The notes: generated by a model not told the origin, from the sequence alone. Positions 1 to 6,408 are shown, counted from the stretch's first letter. The stretch is DNA of 7,276 nucleotides from Eubacterium sp. UBA3720 (GCA_002371335.1 DFHP01000092.1:1-7276), one strand, 5' to 3'. Program-made: numbers and translations.

Positions 1-504
1 TTTCTTTGAAGGCCAGTCATAAAATACCATCGAACCGTCTGATTCTCCGTGGCGCAGCAGGCATTGGACATCGGCAGCTACTTTCCCTTTAAAAGAAGCG
101 CTTCGAAAGATCTCATCCGCGAAATCTCCGGCGATCAGTCCTGCAAAGTGGTATATTCTGGCCGTTACAGGGGGAAGTTCTTCAAAGGAGATCCTGTCGG
201 AGCGTGAGATAAGAGTACAGGTTCTTTTTTCTTTGTCTTCTGTGAAATATCGGTTGCAGATCGAAGTGGTTCTGGCAGAAGGACGCCAGAAGATGTCTGC
301 AGGACAGTTTTCAAATGCGCTGTAGACGTCGGTATCGGGAGAGGCTTTTGTAAAGACCGCAGTCCTGCCGCCGATGTTTGAAGCTGCATATCCGGACTGG
401 ACACAGGCGCCTCCCAGAAGGCGATCCTCCTGCCCGCGAAAATCAATCATGATATCCCGGGAAAGCGGTCCGATAATAAATATGTCATACGTTTCTTTTT
501 TCAT
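1..504 (-). CDS. PfkB-family carbohydrate/nucleoside kinase, 3' end beyond window
   Basis: Translation on the minus strand from ATG at 504 stays open to the window edge, giving the first 168 residues of a protein whose family is usually about 300. The N-terminus fits the PfkB/ribokinase fold: a hydrophobic first strand (YDIFIIGPLSRDIMID, residues 6-21), then the substrate-side LGG (30-32) and SNIGG (42-46) followed by AVFTKA, and a later VAADVQCLLR segment (142-151) typical of the family's central sheet. The ATP-binding and catalytic GAGD region lies outside the window, so kinase activity cannot be checked. An in-frame TGA lies 4-6 bases upstream of the ATG, which excludes a longer start. The Shine-Dalgarno match is poor. 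The gene is third in the GDPD-GlpP operon, 88 bases after glpP, with no terminator between them. The substrate is unknown; a sugar, a sugar alcohol released from glycerophosphodiesters, or a nucleoside are all possible. Confidence 0.85.
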   Translation of the reverse strand, partial: MKKETYDIFIIGPLSRDIMIDFRGQEDRLLGGACVQSGYAASNIGGRTAVFTKASPDTDVYSAFENCPADIFWRPSARTTSICNRYFTEDKEKRTCTLISRSDRISFEELPPVTARIYHFAGLIAGDFADEIFRSASFKGKVAADVQCLLRHGESDGSMVFYDWPSKK

Positions 505-592
505 TTTTCACGTATAATCCGATTATCAGTTGATGATTGGATTTTTCCTTTCTTCAGATTCTTCCGGGTAATCCGTATCTTTTGGATATGAT

Positions 593-1162
593 TCAGGAAT
601 CCCAGAGGTCTTCCCTGGTGGTCGATATGGCGAGCGCACCCGCGGAGAGTGCCGATATAATGTCTTTTTTCGTACTGATCAGGCCGCTTGCCATGATCGG
701 CCTGTGAGTCTTTTTTGCCAGATATCGGATCACTCCGGGCATGACGCCGGGCATCACATCGATCAGATCTGCCTTGAGCGGCTGCCTCAGAATATTGTTC
801 AGCGATATAGAGTCCAGCAGAAAAAAGCGTTGAATAGCGATCAGACCTGTCTCGCGGGCATGTCGCACGATATTCGTTCTGGTTGAGAGTATGCCGTCCG
901 CGTCTGTGTGTTCGGCGATATAATCTATAGACACATCCTTCGGAGAGAACCCGTCTATCAGGTCAATATGTATGAATGCCATTCTTCCGGAATCTTTCAC
1001 GCGTTTTACTATTGAATCAATGTTCAGAATAGATCCGTATAAAATAAAAACAACAAGGCAGTCTGACTCCAGCACCTTCTTAAGTCCTGATTCATCCTTG
1101 ATCGATGCGATGACAGGAGAGCGCTGCAGCTGTTCCATAAAGTTTTCTTTTTTGTTTTTCAT
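593..1162 (-). CDS. glpP: Glycerol-3-phosphate-responsive antiterminator protein GlpP
   Basis: This 189-residue protein matches the Bacillus GlpP family along its whole length. Characteristic segments are HIDLIDGFSPKD (65-76), DGILSTRTN (89-97), QRFFLLDS (111-118), DVMPGVMPGV (135-144), PIMASGLIST (155-164) and SAGALAISTTREDLW (173-187), a TIM-barrel-like pattern. In Bacillus subtilis GlpP, when activated by glycerol 3-phosphate, acts on the mRNA leaders of glpD, glpFK and glpTQ to allow readthrough of leader terminators. I chose ATG at 1162 because it overlaps the GDPD stop as ATGA and has AGGAAA about 6 bases upstream. A start at 1189 would lie inside the GDPD gene, and ATG at 1138 has no good ribosome site. 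The likely target in this window is the terminator leader at 2172-2232. Family assignment is firm; the target is inferred. Confidence 0.93.
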   Translation of the reverse strand: MKNKKENFMEQLQRSPVIASIKDESGLKKVLESDCLVVFILYGSILNIDSIVKRVKDSGRMAFIHIDLIDGFSPKDVSIDYIAEHTDADGILSTRTNIVRHARETGLIAIQRFFLLDSISLNNILRQPLKADLIDVMPGVMPGVIRYLAKKTHRPIMASGLISTKKDIISALSAGALAISTTREDLWDS

Positions 1163-1905
1163 ATATTTTCCTGTGCAGCTGTGCTGCATAACACATCCGG
1201 TTTGTTTGAAATGATTCCGTCTGCTCCCCGGGTGATCATGTCTTTGATGTTCTCCGGGTCATCGACCGTCCAGGCGATGACTTTCATATGATTGTCATGA
1301 TACAGCTTCATAAGCTCGGGCTGGTATTGCAGGAGCATGTATCGCGGATGCATATTGTCAGCGTTCGAGCGGCTTATGTATGCGTCCATATCCAGAAAAG
1401 GTTTGTCATAAAGAAGTCCTGTTTCAATATCCGGGTTCAGCTTTTTAAAGAGCTGCATTGAGATATGATTAAAGGATGAAACGGATACCGTCTCTTCCAT
1501 TTTTCTTTTCGTTATTTCGTGGATTACACGTTCCTCCAGTCCTTCGTAAAAAACCTCATAGTTCTTCAGCTCTAGATTAAGGAGCAATCCGGTATCCCGG
1601 CAGAAATCCAGCAGCTGTCCAAGGGTCCAGATATGCTGTCCGGCAAATTCGGGTGATTTCCACGCCCCTATGTCAAGCCGCAGGAGTTCTTCGAAGGTAT
1701 GATCTTTTATAAAGCCGGTCCCGTTTGAGGTGCGCTCAAGCGTTGCGTCATGAAAGACCACAAGCGTTCCGTCCGCGGCGATATGAACATCACTTTCGAT
1801 CCCGTCCACATCAGTCTTCTCGGCGGCCATCTGAAAAGCAAGAGGACTGTTTTCAGGATAGCTGCCTGAAAATCCTCTGTGGGCAAATAATAAAGGTTTC
1901 TTCAA
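1159..1905 (-). CDS. Cytoplasmic glycerophosphodiester phosphodiesterase (GDPD/UgpQ-like)
   Basis: This 248-residue GDPD-family enzyme should hydrolyse glycerophosphodiesters (deacylated phospholipid head groups such as glycerophosphocholine) to glycerol 3-phosphate and an alcohol. The active-site residues are present: H9-R10 in FAHRG, E37 and D39 in GIESDVH, H52-D53 in VVFHDATLERTSNGTG, E112 and K114 in LNLELK, and the C-terminal WTVDDPEN...GADGIISNKP (212-236). Length suits the short bacterial single-domain enzymes. There is no signal peptide or membrane segment, so it should act in the cytoplasm on imported substrate. The start is TTG at 1905, supported by GGAGGTG six bases upstream; an upstream ATG at 1965 lies within the predicted promoter and lacks a ribosome site. 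It is first in the minus-strand operon and overlaps glpP by four bases, which suggests translational coupling. Its exact substrate range cannot be read from sequence. Confidence 0.93.
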   Translation of the reverse strand: MKKPLLFAHRGFSGSYPENSPLAFQMAAEKTDVDGIESDVHIAADGTLVVFHDATLERTSNGTGFIKDHTFEELLRLDIGAWKSPEFAGQHIWTLGQLLDFCRDTGLLLNLELKNYEVFYEGLEERVIHEITKRKMEETVSVSSFNHISMQLFKKLNPDIETGLLYDKPFLDMDAYISRSNADNMHPRYMLLQYQPELMKLYHDNHMKVIAWTVDDPENIKDMITRGADGIISNKPDVLCSTAAQENI

Positions 1906-1911
1906 GTAAAA

Positions 1912-1918
1912 CACCTCC
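1912..1918 (-). promoter_or_regulatory. Ribosome binding site setting the TTG start of the GDPD gene
   Basis: On the minus strand this reads GGAGGTG and sits six bases before TTG at 1905. No ATG or GTG in the same frame has comparable support, and the protein then begins directly at the first beta strand (KKPLLFAHRG), as expected for the family. Confidence 0.8.
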
Positions 1919-1936
1919 GATCGTTTGGATGATTGA

Positions 1937-1965
1937 AATATACATTTCGATATTCTGAAAAACAA
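1937..1965 (-). promoter_or_regulatory. Predicted promoter of the GDPD-GlpP-kinase operon
   Basis: The minus strand shows TTGTTT (1965-1960), a 17-base spacer and TATATT (1942-1937). This is a plausible sigma-A promoter with predicted initiation near 1930 and a short leader of about 25 bases before TTG at 1905. The -10 lies in a small dyad with arms GAAAT and ATTTC (1935-1948). I see no terminator or riboswitch in this leader, so this operon does not appear to be under leader antitermination itself. Confidence 0.5.
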
Positions 1966-2109
1966 GATACTGGTGCAGACTCATGATGGCGAAGTGTAAG
2001 TTATTCAGCAGATGAGCCGGAAACATATTTCTGAATCTTAATAATGCACAAACAAATTCTGATATTGACAAAGTAAATCTATAAATACGGCATATAAGGA
2101 TCTGGTATC
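1966..2109. other. AT-rich spacer between divergent promoters
   Basis: This 144-base part of the 430-base gene-free region separates the -35 elements of the two divergent operons. I see no coding potential, RNA gene, strong dyad or classic cre site in it. It contains an isolated TTGACA at 2065-2070 with no acceptable -10 at normal spacing. It may hold activator sites that cannot be recognised by eye. Confidence 0.5.
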
Positions 2110-2138
2110 TTGTATTTCTATTGTGCAGGTGTTATAAT
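2110..2138 (+). promoter_or_regulatory. Predicted extended -10 promoter of the ABC transporter/MgtC operon
   Basis: A perfect TATAAT (2133-2138) is preceded by TG plus one base (2130-2132), an extended -10, and by TTGTAT (2110-2115) at 17-base spacing. The -35 matches consensus only in its first three bases, but an extended -10 can compensate. Initiation is expected near 2145, giving a leader of about 190 bases before the permease start at 2336, long enough to hold the terminator and the second hairpin. Confidence 0.7.
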
Positions 2139-2171
2139 TTTTTCAATATAATAATTGATGCTGGAGAAATT

Positions 2172-2232
2172 GAGTCAATGCATCCCGTTCAGACTTTAAG
2201 GAGGAGTCTGCGGGTACATTGGCTCTTTTTTT
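2172..2232 (+). terminator. Leader intrinsic terminator, probable GlpP antitermination target
   Basis: A long interrupted hairpin is followed by seven T residues (2226-2232). GAGTCAATG (2172-2180) pairs with CATTGGCTC (2217-2225) with one G-U pair; CCCG (2184-2187) pairs with CGGG (2211-2214); CAGACT (2190-2195) pairs with AGTCTG (2205-2210). The loop is nine bases and contains GGAGG. It lies about 27 bases after the predicted transcription start and about 100 bases before the first gene, so unmodified transcripts should stop before the transporter genes. A competing pairing exists: GATGC (2157-2161) with GCATC (2180-2184), which would consume the base of the 5' arm and could act as a short antiterminator. 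In Bacillus, GlpP acts on this kind of leader terminator. The terminator is seen directly; GlpP control is inferred from the neighbouring gene and pathway. Confidence 0.85.
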
Positions 2233-2270
2233 GTTTCACAGTAAATTGCGTCAAGTTACTGTGAAACAAA
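2230..2270 (+). repeat. 41-base near-perfect inverted repeat after the leader terminator
   Basis: TTTGTTTCACAGTAA (2230-2244) is exactly complementary to TTACTGTGAAACAAA (2256-2270). Inside the 11-base centre, TTG (2246-2248) and CAA (2252-2254) extend the dyad after one mismatch, giving 18 of 19 possible pairs around a three-base loop. Its left arm reuses the last three T residues of the terminator. No T tract follows it on either strand, so it is not another intrinsic terminator. It could be an RNA stem formed only on readthrough, or a DNA operator for a dimeric or tetrameric repressor downstream of the promoter. I recognise no matching regulator motif. Confidence 0.8.
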
Positions 2271-2318
2271 CCCTCCGGAGAATGTATACGCCGCGCAGAG
2301 GAAGGAAGAAATACTTAT

Positions 2319-2327
2319 AAAGGAGGT
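2319..2327 (+). promoter_or_regulatory. Consensus ribosome binding site of the first permease gene
   Basis: AAAGGAGGT is eight bases before ATG at 2336, an essentially perfect anti-16S match. A CCTCC at 2272-2276, directly after the second hairpin, is complementary to its GGAGG core and could in principle mask it, but five base pairs across a 45-base loop is weak. Confidence 0.85.
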
Positions 2328-2335
2328 AATCCGCT

Positions 2336-3181
2336 ATGTTTAAAATGTTAAATCCCCGGCGTTTTTATCATGCGGTGGGAAAAAGGAAATTCTGGGAATT
2401 TATTATTCTCGCGGTGTTCATCATTTTCTTTTATGGTCCGCTGCTGAACATGGTTATGCTGGCTTTTGCCGATAAATATGAAGTACCGCATGTTATACCT
2501 CAGCAATGGGGATTTGACTGGTGGAGATATATTTTCCGGCAAAGATCCCTGGTCACATCGATGATACAGTCTTTCATCATTGCGATCATAACGACGATCG
2601 TCTCGATGATCTTTTGTATTCCGGCAGCGTATTCCATCGCAAGGTTTAAATATAAAGGACGAAAGCTGTTTATGCTTTCTTTTCTGCTGACGAACGCTTT
2701 TCCAAAGCTTGGTATTTACACATCAGTCGCAGTATTGTTTTACAGATATGGACTTATGGGGACATATCCGGGAGTGGTGATCATTCATATGATCAATTCC
2801 ATGATGTTTATGGTCTGGCTTCCCGCCAGCGCTTTCAGGTCGGTTCACCGGCAGCAGGAGGAAGCGGCAAGGGATGTAGGGGCAGGACCTGTCAGAACAT
2901 TTTTTAAAGTGACCCTGCCGATGGCGATGCCCGGCATTTCGGTAGCTACTCTTTATACCTTTCTGGGTTCCATGGAGGAGGCGCAGGGAACTATGCTGGT
3001 GGGCATGGGAAGGATACAGACTATGCCGGTCGCCATGTATGGAATCATTCTTGATTCGTCTGCGGTACAGATCGGAGCGGTATTTGCGATCCTTCTGATC
3101 CTCCCGTCTGTGGTAATGATCTTCCTGATGCGTAAATACATTGGACCTGAAGCGATTGCCGGCGGTTTTAAGATGAAGTGA
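2336..3181 (+). CDS. ABC importer permease, PotC-like (MetI-type fold)
   Basis: This 281-residue protein has about six hydrophobic membrane segments (roughly 20-44, 73-99, 111-133, 144-165, 196-220, 243-266). The cytoplasmic EAA loop that docks on the ATPase is clear: EEAARDVGAGPVRTFFKVTLP (175-195). With the second permease (5563-6408, also 281 residues) it should form the heterodimeric membrane channel. The EAA region resembles permeases of the spermidine/iron/phosphonate group and also sugar-type (CUT1) permeases, so the family alone does not give the substrate. The ATG follows a consensus ribosome site by eight bases. It is the first gene after the regulated leader and is separated from the ATPase gene by 22 bases. 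Confidence 0.9.
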   Translation: MFKMLNPRRFYHAVGKRKFWEFIILAVFIIFFYGPLLNMVMLAFADKYEVPHVIPQQWGFDWWRYIFRQRSLVTSMIQSFIIAIITTIVSMIFCIPAAYSIARFKYKGRKLFMLSFLLTNAFPKLGIYTSVAVLFYRYGLMGTYPGVVIIHMINSMMFMVWLPASAFRSVHRQQEEAARDVGAGPVRTFFKVTLPMAMPGISVATLYTFLGSMEEAQGTMLVGMGRIQTMPVAMYGIILDSSAVQIGAVFAILLILPSVVMIFLMRKYIGPEAIAGGFKMK

Positions 3182-3203
3182 TCAGAGGTGGAGGAAAAAG
3201 ATA

Positions 3204-4181
3204 ATGAATGAAAAAAAGGTTATGCTTGAGCTGGAGGATATGACAAAAAAATATAGCAACGGCGATGGCGTAGAGCATATCAGCCTTGACGTATATGAAG
3301 GTGAGATAGTTACGCTTCTGGGCCCCTCCGGCTGCGGAAAGTCTACTATCCTTCGAACGATCGGGGGGTTCTTGGATGTGACATCGGGCGATATCCGGAT
3401 AAACGGACGATCGATCATCTCTCTTCCGCCGGAAAAAAGACCTACCGCAATGGTATTTCAGAGTTACAACCTTTGGCCGCATATGACGATTTATGAAAAT
3501 CTGGCGTACGGCCTGAAGCTTAGAAAAACCCCGTCCGCTGTGATCAAAGAAAACATAACGGACATTCTTCAAATGGTATCTATGCCGGGCTGTGAAAAGA
3601 AATATCCGGGGCAGCTTTCGGGAGGCCAGCAGCAGCGGATCGCGATCGCCAGATCACTGCTCCTTAAACCGGCGCTCCTTCTTCTGGATGAGCCCTTTTC
3701 GGCGCTGGACGCGAAAATCCGACAGCAGATGAGGGAGGAACTGAAGAAGATACAGCAGGATCTGGGAATAACGGTCGTTTTTGTCACACATGATCAGGAA
3801 GAAGCCATGGCGCTTTCCCATAGAATAGTCGTTATGAACAAAGGGCATATTGATCAGATAGGTACCCCTGCTGACATTTATGATTATCCTGAAACTCTCC
3901 ATGTGGCATCTTTCATCGGTGAAATGAATTTCATCACTCAGGGTAATAACACGATAGCGGTCCGTCCGGAGGATGTTACGGTGATTCCGGGAGAAGGCAG
4001 CGGTCTGTCCGGCGAAGTCCGGACCATTATGCTGCTGGGACATTATGTGGTCCTGACGGTTCAGTACGGCGACAATGTGATCAAGTGCAATATCAATCGT
4101 GAACTGAGTGAAACGCTGAAGGTGGGGGATAAGGTTTCACTGGTGCTTGGTAAGCATACGGTCTTTAACAGGACCGCCTGA
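3204..4181 (+). CDS. ABC importer ATP-binding protein, PotA/FbpC-like
   Basis: This 325-residue nucleotide-binding subunit has every required motif: Walker A GPSGCGKST (40-48), Q-loop glutamine 86 in MVFQSYNLWPH, signature LSGGQQQR (138-145), Walker B LLLLDEP with D162 and E163, D-loop SALD (166-169) and switch histidine 196 in FVTHDQEEA. The C-terminal part (about 235-325), including IAVRPEDVTVIP, is a TOBE-type regulatory domain typical of importers of polyamines, iron, phosphonates or sugars. It powers uptake by the two permeases of this operon. GGTGGAGG lies ten bases before ATG at 3204. A stem-loop follows the gene before the solute-binding protein gene. Function as an import ATPase is firm; substrate is not determined by this subunit. 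Confidence 0.95.
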   Translation: MNEKKVMLELEDMTKKYSNGDGVEHISLDVYEGEIVTLLGPSGCGKSTILRTIGGFLDVTSGDIRINGRSIISLPPEKRPTAMVFQSYNLWPHMTIYENLAYGLKLRKTPSAVIKENITDILQMVSMPGCEKKYPGQLSGGQQQRIAIARSLLLKPALLLLDEPFSALDAKIRQQMREELKKIQQDLGITVVFVTHDQEEAMALSHRIVVMNKGHIDQIGTPADIYDYPETLHVASFIGEMNFITQGNNTIAVRPEDVTVIPGEGSGLSGEVRTIMLLGHYVVLTVQYGDNVIKCNINRELSETLKVGDKVSLVLGKHTVFNRTA

Positions 4182-4197
4182 AGAGTTTCCGGTTCAT

Positions 4198-4229
4198 GGA
4201 AATCGTGTGAATCATTCACATACATTTCC
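4198..4229 (+). repeat. Intercistronic stem-loop between ATPase and binding-protein genes
   Basis: GGAAAT (4198-4203) pairs with ATTTCC (4224-4229), and an inner perfect palindrome TGTGAATCATTCACA (4206-4220) supplies a second stem. There is no T tract, so termination is unlikely. Similar stem-loops before binding-protein genes can protect or define processed transcripts, allowing more binding protein than membrane subunits. The inner palindrome could instead be a protein site (TGTGA-N5-TCACA). The rest of the 106-base gap shows no convincing promoter. Confidence 0.6.
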
Positions 4230-4287
4230 GGCCCTTCGTAGTTTTACAATTACATGACGTATGGTTTCAGAAAGGAAGGAAGAAGGT

Positions 4288-5487
4288 ATGGAAATTAAAA
4301 AAACAGGAGCATTGATTCTGACAGTATCTTTGGCAGCAGGCGCGCTTGCGGGCTGCGGCGGAAGCAAAGGACAGGAGTCTTCGTCGGCTCTGTCCGGAGT
4401 GGGCGGAGGAAGCGCAAATGGAGGTTCGGATACAGTCACTCTCTGGGCGACAGGTTCTGATAATGTCCGCCAGATATATGAGAAACTGATCGATGACTTT
4501 AATAACAATTCTGAATATGCGGGGAAATATAATGTAAAGCTTCAGTTCATGCTCAGCGGAACAGGAGCACAGTCCATGACCGATATGCTGAACGCGGCTT
4601 ATCAGGCAAAACAGACGGATACCGATTACGATCTGGTTGACTTCAGCGGTGATGATCTTTCAAAGATGGTTTCTCTGATCGGCGAGGATTCTTTCGTTGA
4701 ACTTGATGAAACGAAGATACCGAACAGGGCAAATATACTTGCAGAGAGTTCCGTCGCAGGAGATCATACACAGGCTTACCGGGGAACGACCGTAATACTG
4801 GCGTACGATTCCGCAACGGTGCCGGAGCCTCCGCAGACTATGGATGAACTGGTTCAATGGATGAAGGATAATCCCGGAAGATTTGCGTATAACACGCCGG
4901 GAACCGGCGGCGCCGGAGATTCCTTTGCGCGTACATCAGTCTATAATTTTATGGACGAAGAAGCGATTACATCAGATGATCCGAAGTGGATGGATGAATG
5001 GGATGAAGGCTTTGGCTTCCTGCAGGATCTGCACCAGTATATGTATGCTTCCGGCGGCTCAATCGTATATCCCAATAAGAATCAGGGAACGCTGGATTTG
5101 CTGAATCAGGGGGAGATAGACATGTGTCCGAACTGGGCTGATATGGTACTTTCACAGAGAGCGGCAGGGGAGCTGAAAGACAGCATCAGGATCGCACAGA
5201 TCGATCCTTCATTCTCAGGATCTCTGCAGACGCTGGCAATTCCAACAATCGGATCAAACGAAGAGGGTGCCTGTGCATTTATAAATTATATGTGTTCTGA
5301 AACGGCGCAGCAGATCATGGTAGAGGATATGGCAGCGATCCCGCTTATAGACACGGAAACACTGGACATGTCCGGCTTTGAAGATATCCAAAACCTTGAC
5401 GTAGGCAGCTTCCGTCTGCTTTCGATCGGAGATCTCGGCACTTCGTTTAATGAGAGATGGGATAATGAGATCGGAAGTATCGGTTGA
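4288..5487 (+). CDS. ABC importer solute-binding lipoprotein
   Basis: This 399-residue protein captures the substrate outside the membrane and delivers it to the permeases. It starts with a lipoprotein signal peptide (MEIKK, hydrophobic core 7-21) ending in lipobox ALAG-C with Cys23 as the lipidation site. A Gly/Ser-rich linker follows (24-47), then a binding domain beginning TVTLWATGSDN (49-59). The C-terminal half contains NQGTLDLLNQGEIDM and PNWADMVLSQ (about 265-290) and AIPTIGSNEEGACAFINYM, typical of type II solute-binding proteins of the spermidine/thiamine/iron/sugar superfamily. ATG at 4288 is preferred because GGAAGG lies eight bases upstream and the signal peptide begins there; ATG at 4261 has no ribosome site. 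The substrate cannot be read from the sequence. Neighbouring GDPD and GlpP suggest a glycerophosphodiester or glycerol 3-phosphate, although polyamine or phosphonate remains possible. Confidence 0.92.
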   Translation: MEIKKTGALILTVSLAAGALAGCGGSKGQESSSALSGVGGGSANGGSDTVTLWATGSDNVRQIYEKLIDDFNNNSEYAGKYNVKLQFMLSGTGAQSMTDMLNAAYQAKQTDTDYDLVDFSGDDLSKMVSLIGEDSFVELDETKIPNRANILAESSVAGDHTQAYRGTTVILAYDSATVPEPPQTMDELVQWMKDNPGRFAYNTPGTGGAGDSFARTSVYNFMDEEAITSDDPKWMDEWDEGFGFLQDLHQYMYASGGSIVYPNKNQGTLDLLNQGEIDMCPNWADMVLSQRAAGELKDSIRIAQIDPSFSGSLQTLAIPTIGSNEEGACAFINYMCSETAQQIMVEDMAAIPLIDTETLDMSGFEDIQNLDVGSFRLLSIGDLGTSFNERWDNEIGSIG

Positions 5488-5562
5488 GAAGGCGTAGTAA
5501 AGCAGGTGATCTCCGGAGCCGGCAATTACCCGGTCTTAAGGTTAAGAGAAAGGAATCCGCTG

Positions 5563-6408
5563 ATGAGTAAAAAACTTAAAACAATGATCACTGCATATGG
5601 AATGGTCATGCCGGCTTTTCTGGTTGTTATGCTGACGGTATCCTATCCGATCGTTCTGGCGGTGATCAGAAGCTTTCAGGATCAGAAAACCGGGGCGTTT
5701 ACATGGGAAAATTACACATATTTCTTTACTGAGCCGGCGCAGCTGAAGAATCTGCTCTATACGTTGTTTATAGTTGTCATGACGGTGCTGATCGCTATTG
5801 TAACGGCCTATCTTCTGGCGCTCTATCTCAGATTCACAAAGTCAAAGATATCCAGAACGATAGGAACGCTGTACCTGCTTCCGAGGTTTGTTCCGGCGAT
5901 GTGCGCAGTCTATGCGATGATAACGATCATAAGAGATTCGGGAATGATAAACAGAATAGGCCTTCTTTTCGGAAAGGACATTCATCTGGGACTGATGTAT
6001 CATGCCAACGGAATCATACTCATGAATCTCTGGTTTAATATACCTTTCGCGGCCATGATGATCACGGCAGGCCTTGGCGCGATCCCGGATTCTATCATTG
6101 AAGGAGCCCGTGATGTGGGCGCGGGCCGCTGGAAGGTCTTTACATCCATGATCCTTCCTCTTTCGATCAAAGACGTGATCATAGCGGCAACATTCGTGTG
6201 GATGACTAATGTCGGTTCTTTTACGACTCCTTATCTGATGGGGGGATCAGCGCCGAAAATGCTGGGCATCGCTTTGTTTGATCAGTTTAACAAATACCTG
6301 GCATATAATAAGGCTGCAGCTCTGTCTGTCATTATGTTTATGATCTGCGCAGTGTCCGCGGGAGTTTATATTTATACAAATCTGAAAGATAACGAGTGGG
6401 AAGGTTGA
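5563..6408 (+). CDS. ABC importer permease, PotB-like (MetI-type fold)
   Basis: This 281-residue membrane protein has about six hydrophobic segments (roughly 10-36, 64-89, 100-122, 143-172, 204-226, 250-272). Its EAA loop, EGARDVGAGRWKVFTSMILPLS (180-201), shares the RDVGAG core with the other permease of the operon. The GSFTTPYLMGG segment (218-228) is typical of PotB-like permeases for spermidine, iron or phosphonates. I chose ATG at 5563 because AAAGGA is eight bases upstream; an earlier ATG at 5506 would add 19 hydrophilic residues without ribosome-site support. The 75-base gap after the binding-protein gene contains no terminator. Its stop lies five bases before the MgtC-like start. Confidence 0.9.
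   Translation: MSKKLKTMITAYGMVMPAFLVVMLTVSYPIVLAVIRSFQDQKTGAFTWENYTYFFTEPAQLKNLLYTLFIVVMTVLIAIVTAYLLALYLRFTKSKISRTIGTLYLLPRFVPAMCAVYAMITIIRDSGMINRIGLLFGKDIHLGLMYHANGIILMNLWFNIPFAAMMITAGLGAIPDSIIEGARDVGAGRWKVFTSMILPLSIKDVIIAATFVWMTNVGSFTTPYLMGGSAPKMLGIALFDQFNKYLAYNKAAALSVIMFMICAVSAGVYIYTNLKDNEWEG

Noticed and set aside
165..446. 93-residue minus-strand reading frame
   Set aside because: It lies in another frame within the PfkB kinase gene, has no recognisable domain, and is a shadow frame.
514..526. ATAATCCGATTAT palindrome just upstream of the PfkB kinase start
   Set aside because: The arms are six bases with a one-base centre, so it cannot form a stable hairpin. As an operator inside an operon it has no further support.
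2065..2070. Perfect TTGACA as a -35 element in the divergent intergenic region
   Set aside because: At 16-19 base spacing the downstream hexamers are poor (CGGCAT, GGCATA and similar), while TATAAA occurs only nine bases away. The extended -10 promoter at 2110-2138 is better placed.
2219..2320. 33-codon open frame from TTG, ending at the permease ribosome site
   Set aside because: The start is TTG inside the terminator stem, the nearest GGAGG is about 14 bases away, and the product is a featureless basic peptide. The frame is explained by the hairpin sequences and chance.
3168..3572. 134-residue minus-strand reading frame opposite the ATPase gene
   Set aside because: It is antisense to the start of a gene with full ABC motifs, has a low-quality protein sequence and no ribosome site or family resemblance.
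4206..4220. Canonical CRP site
   Set aside because: The spacing between TGTGA and TCACA is five, not six, and it lies between genes of one operon with no clear promoter. It is kept only as a dyad.
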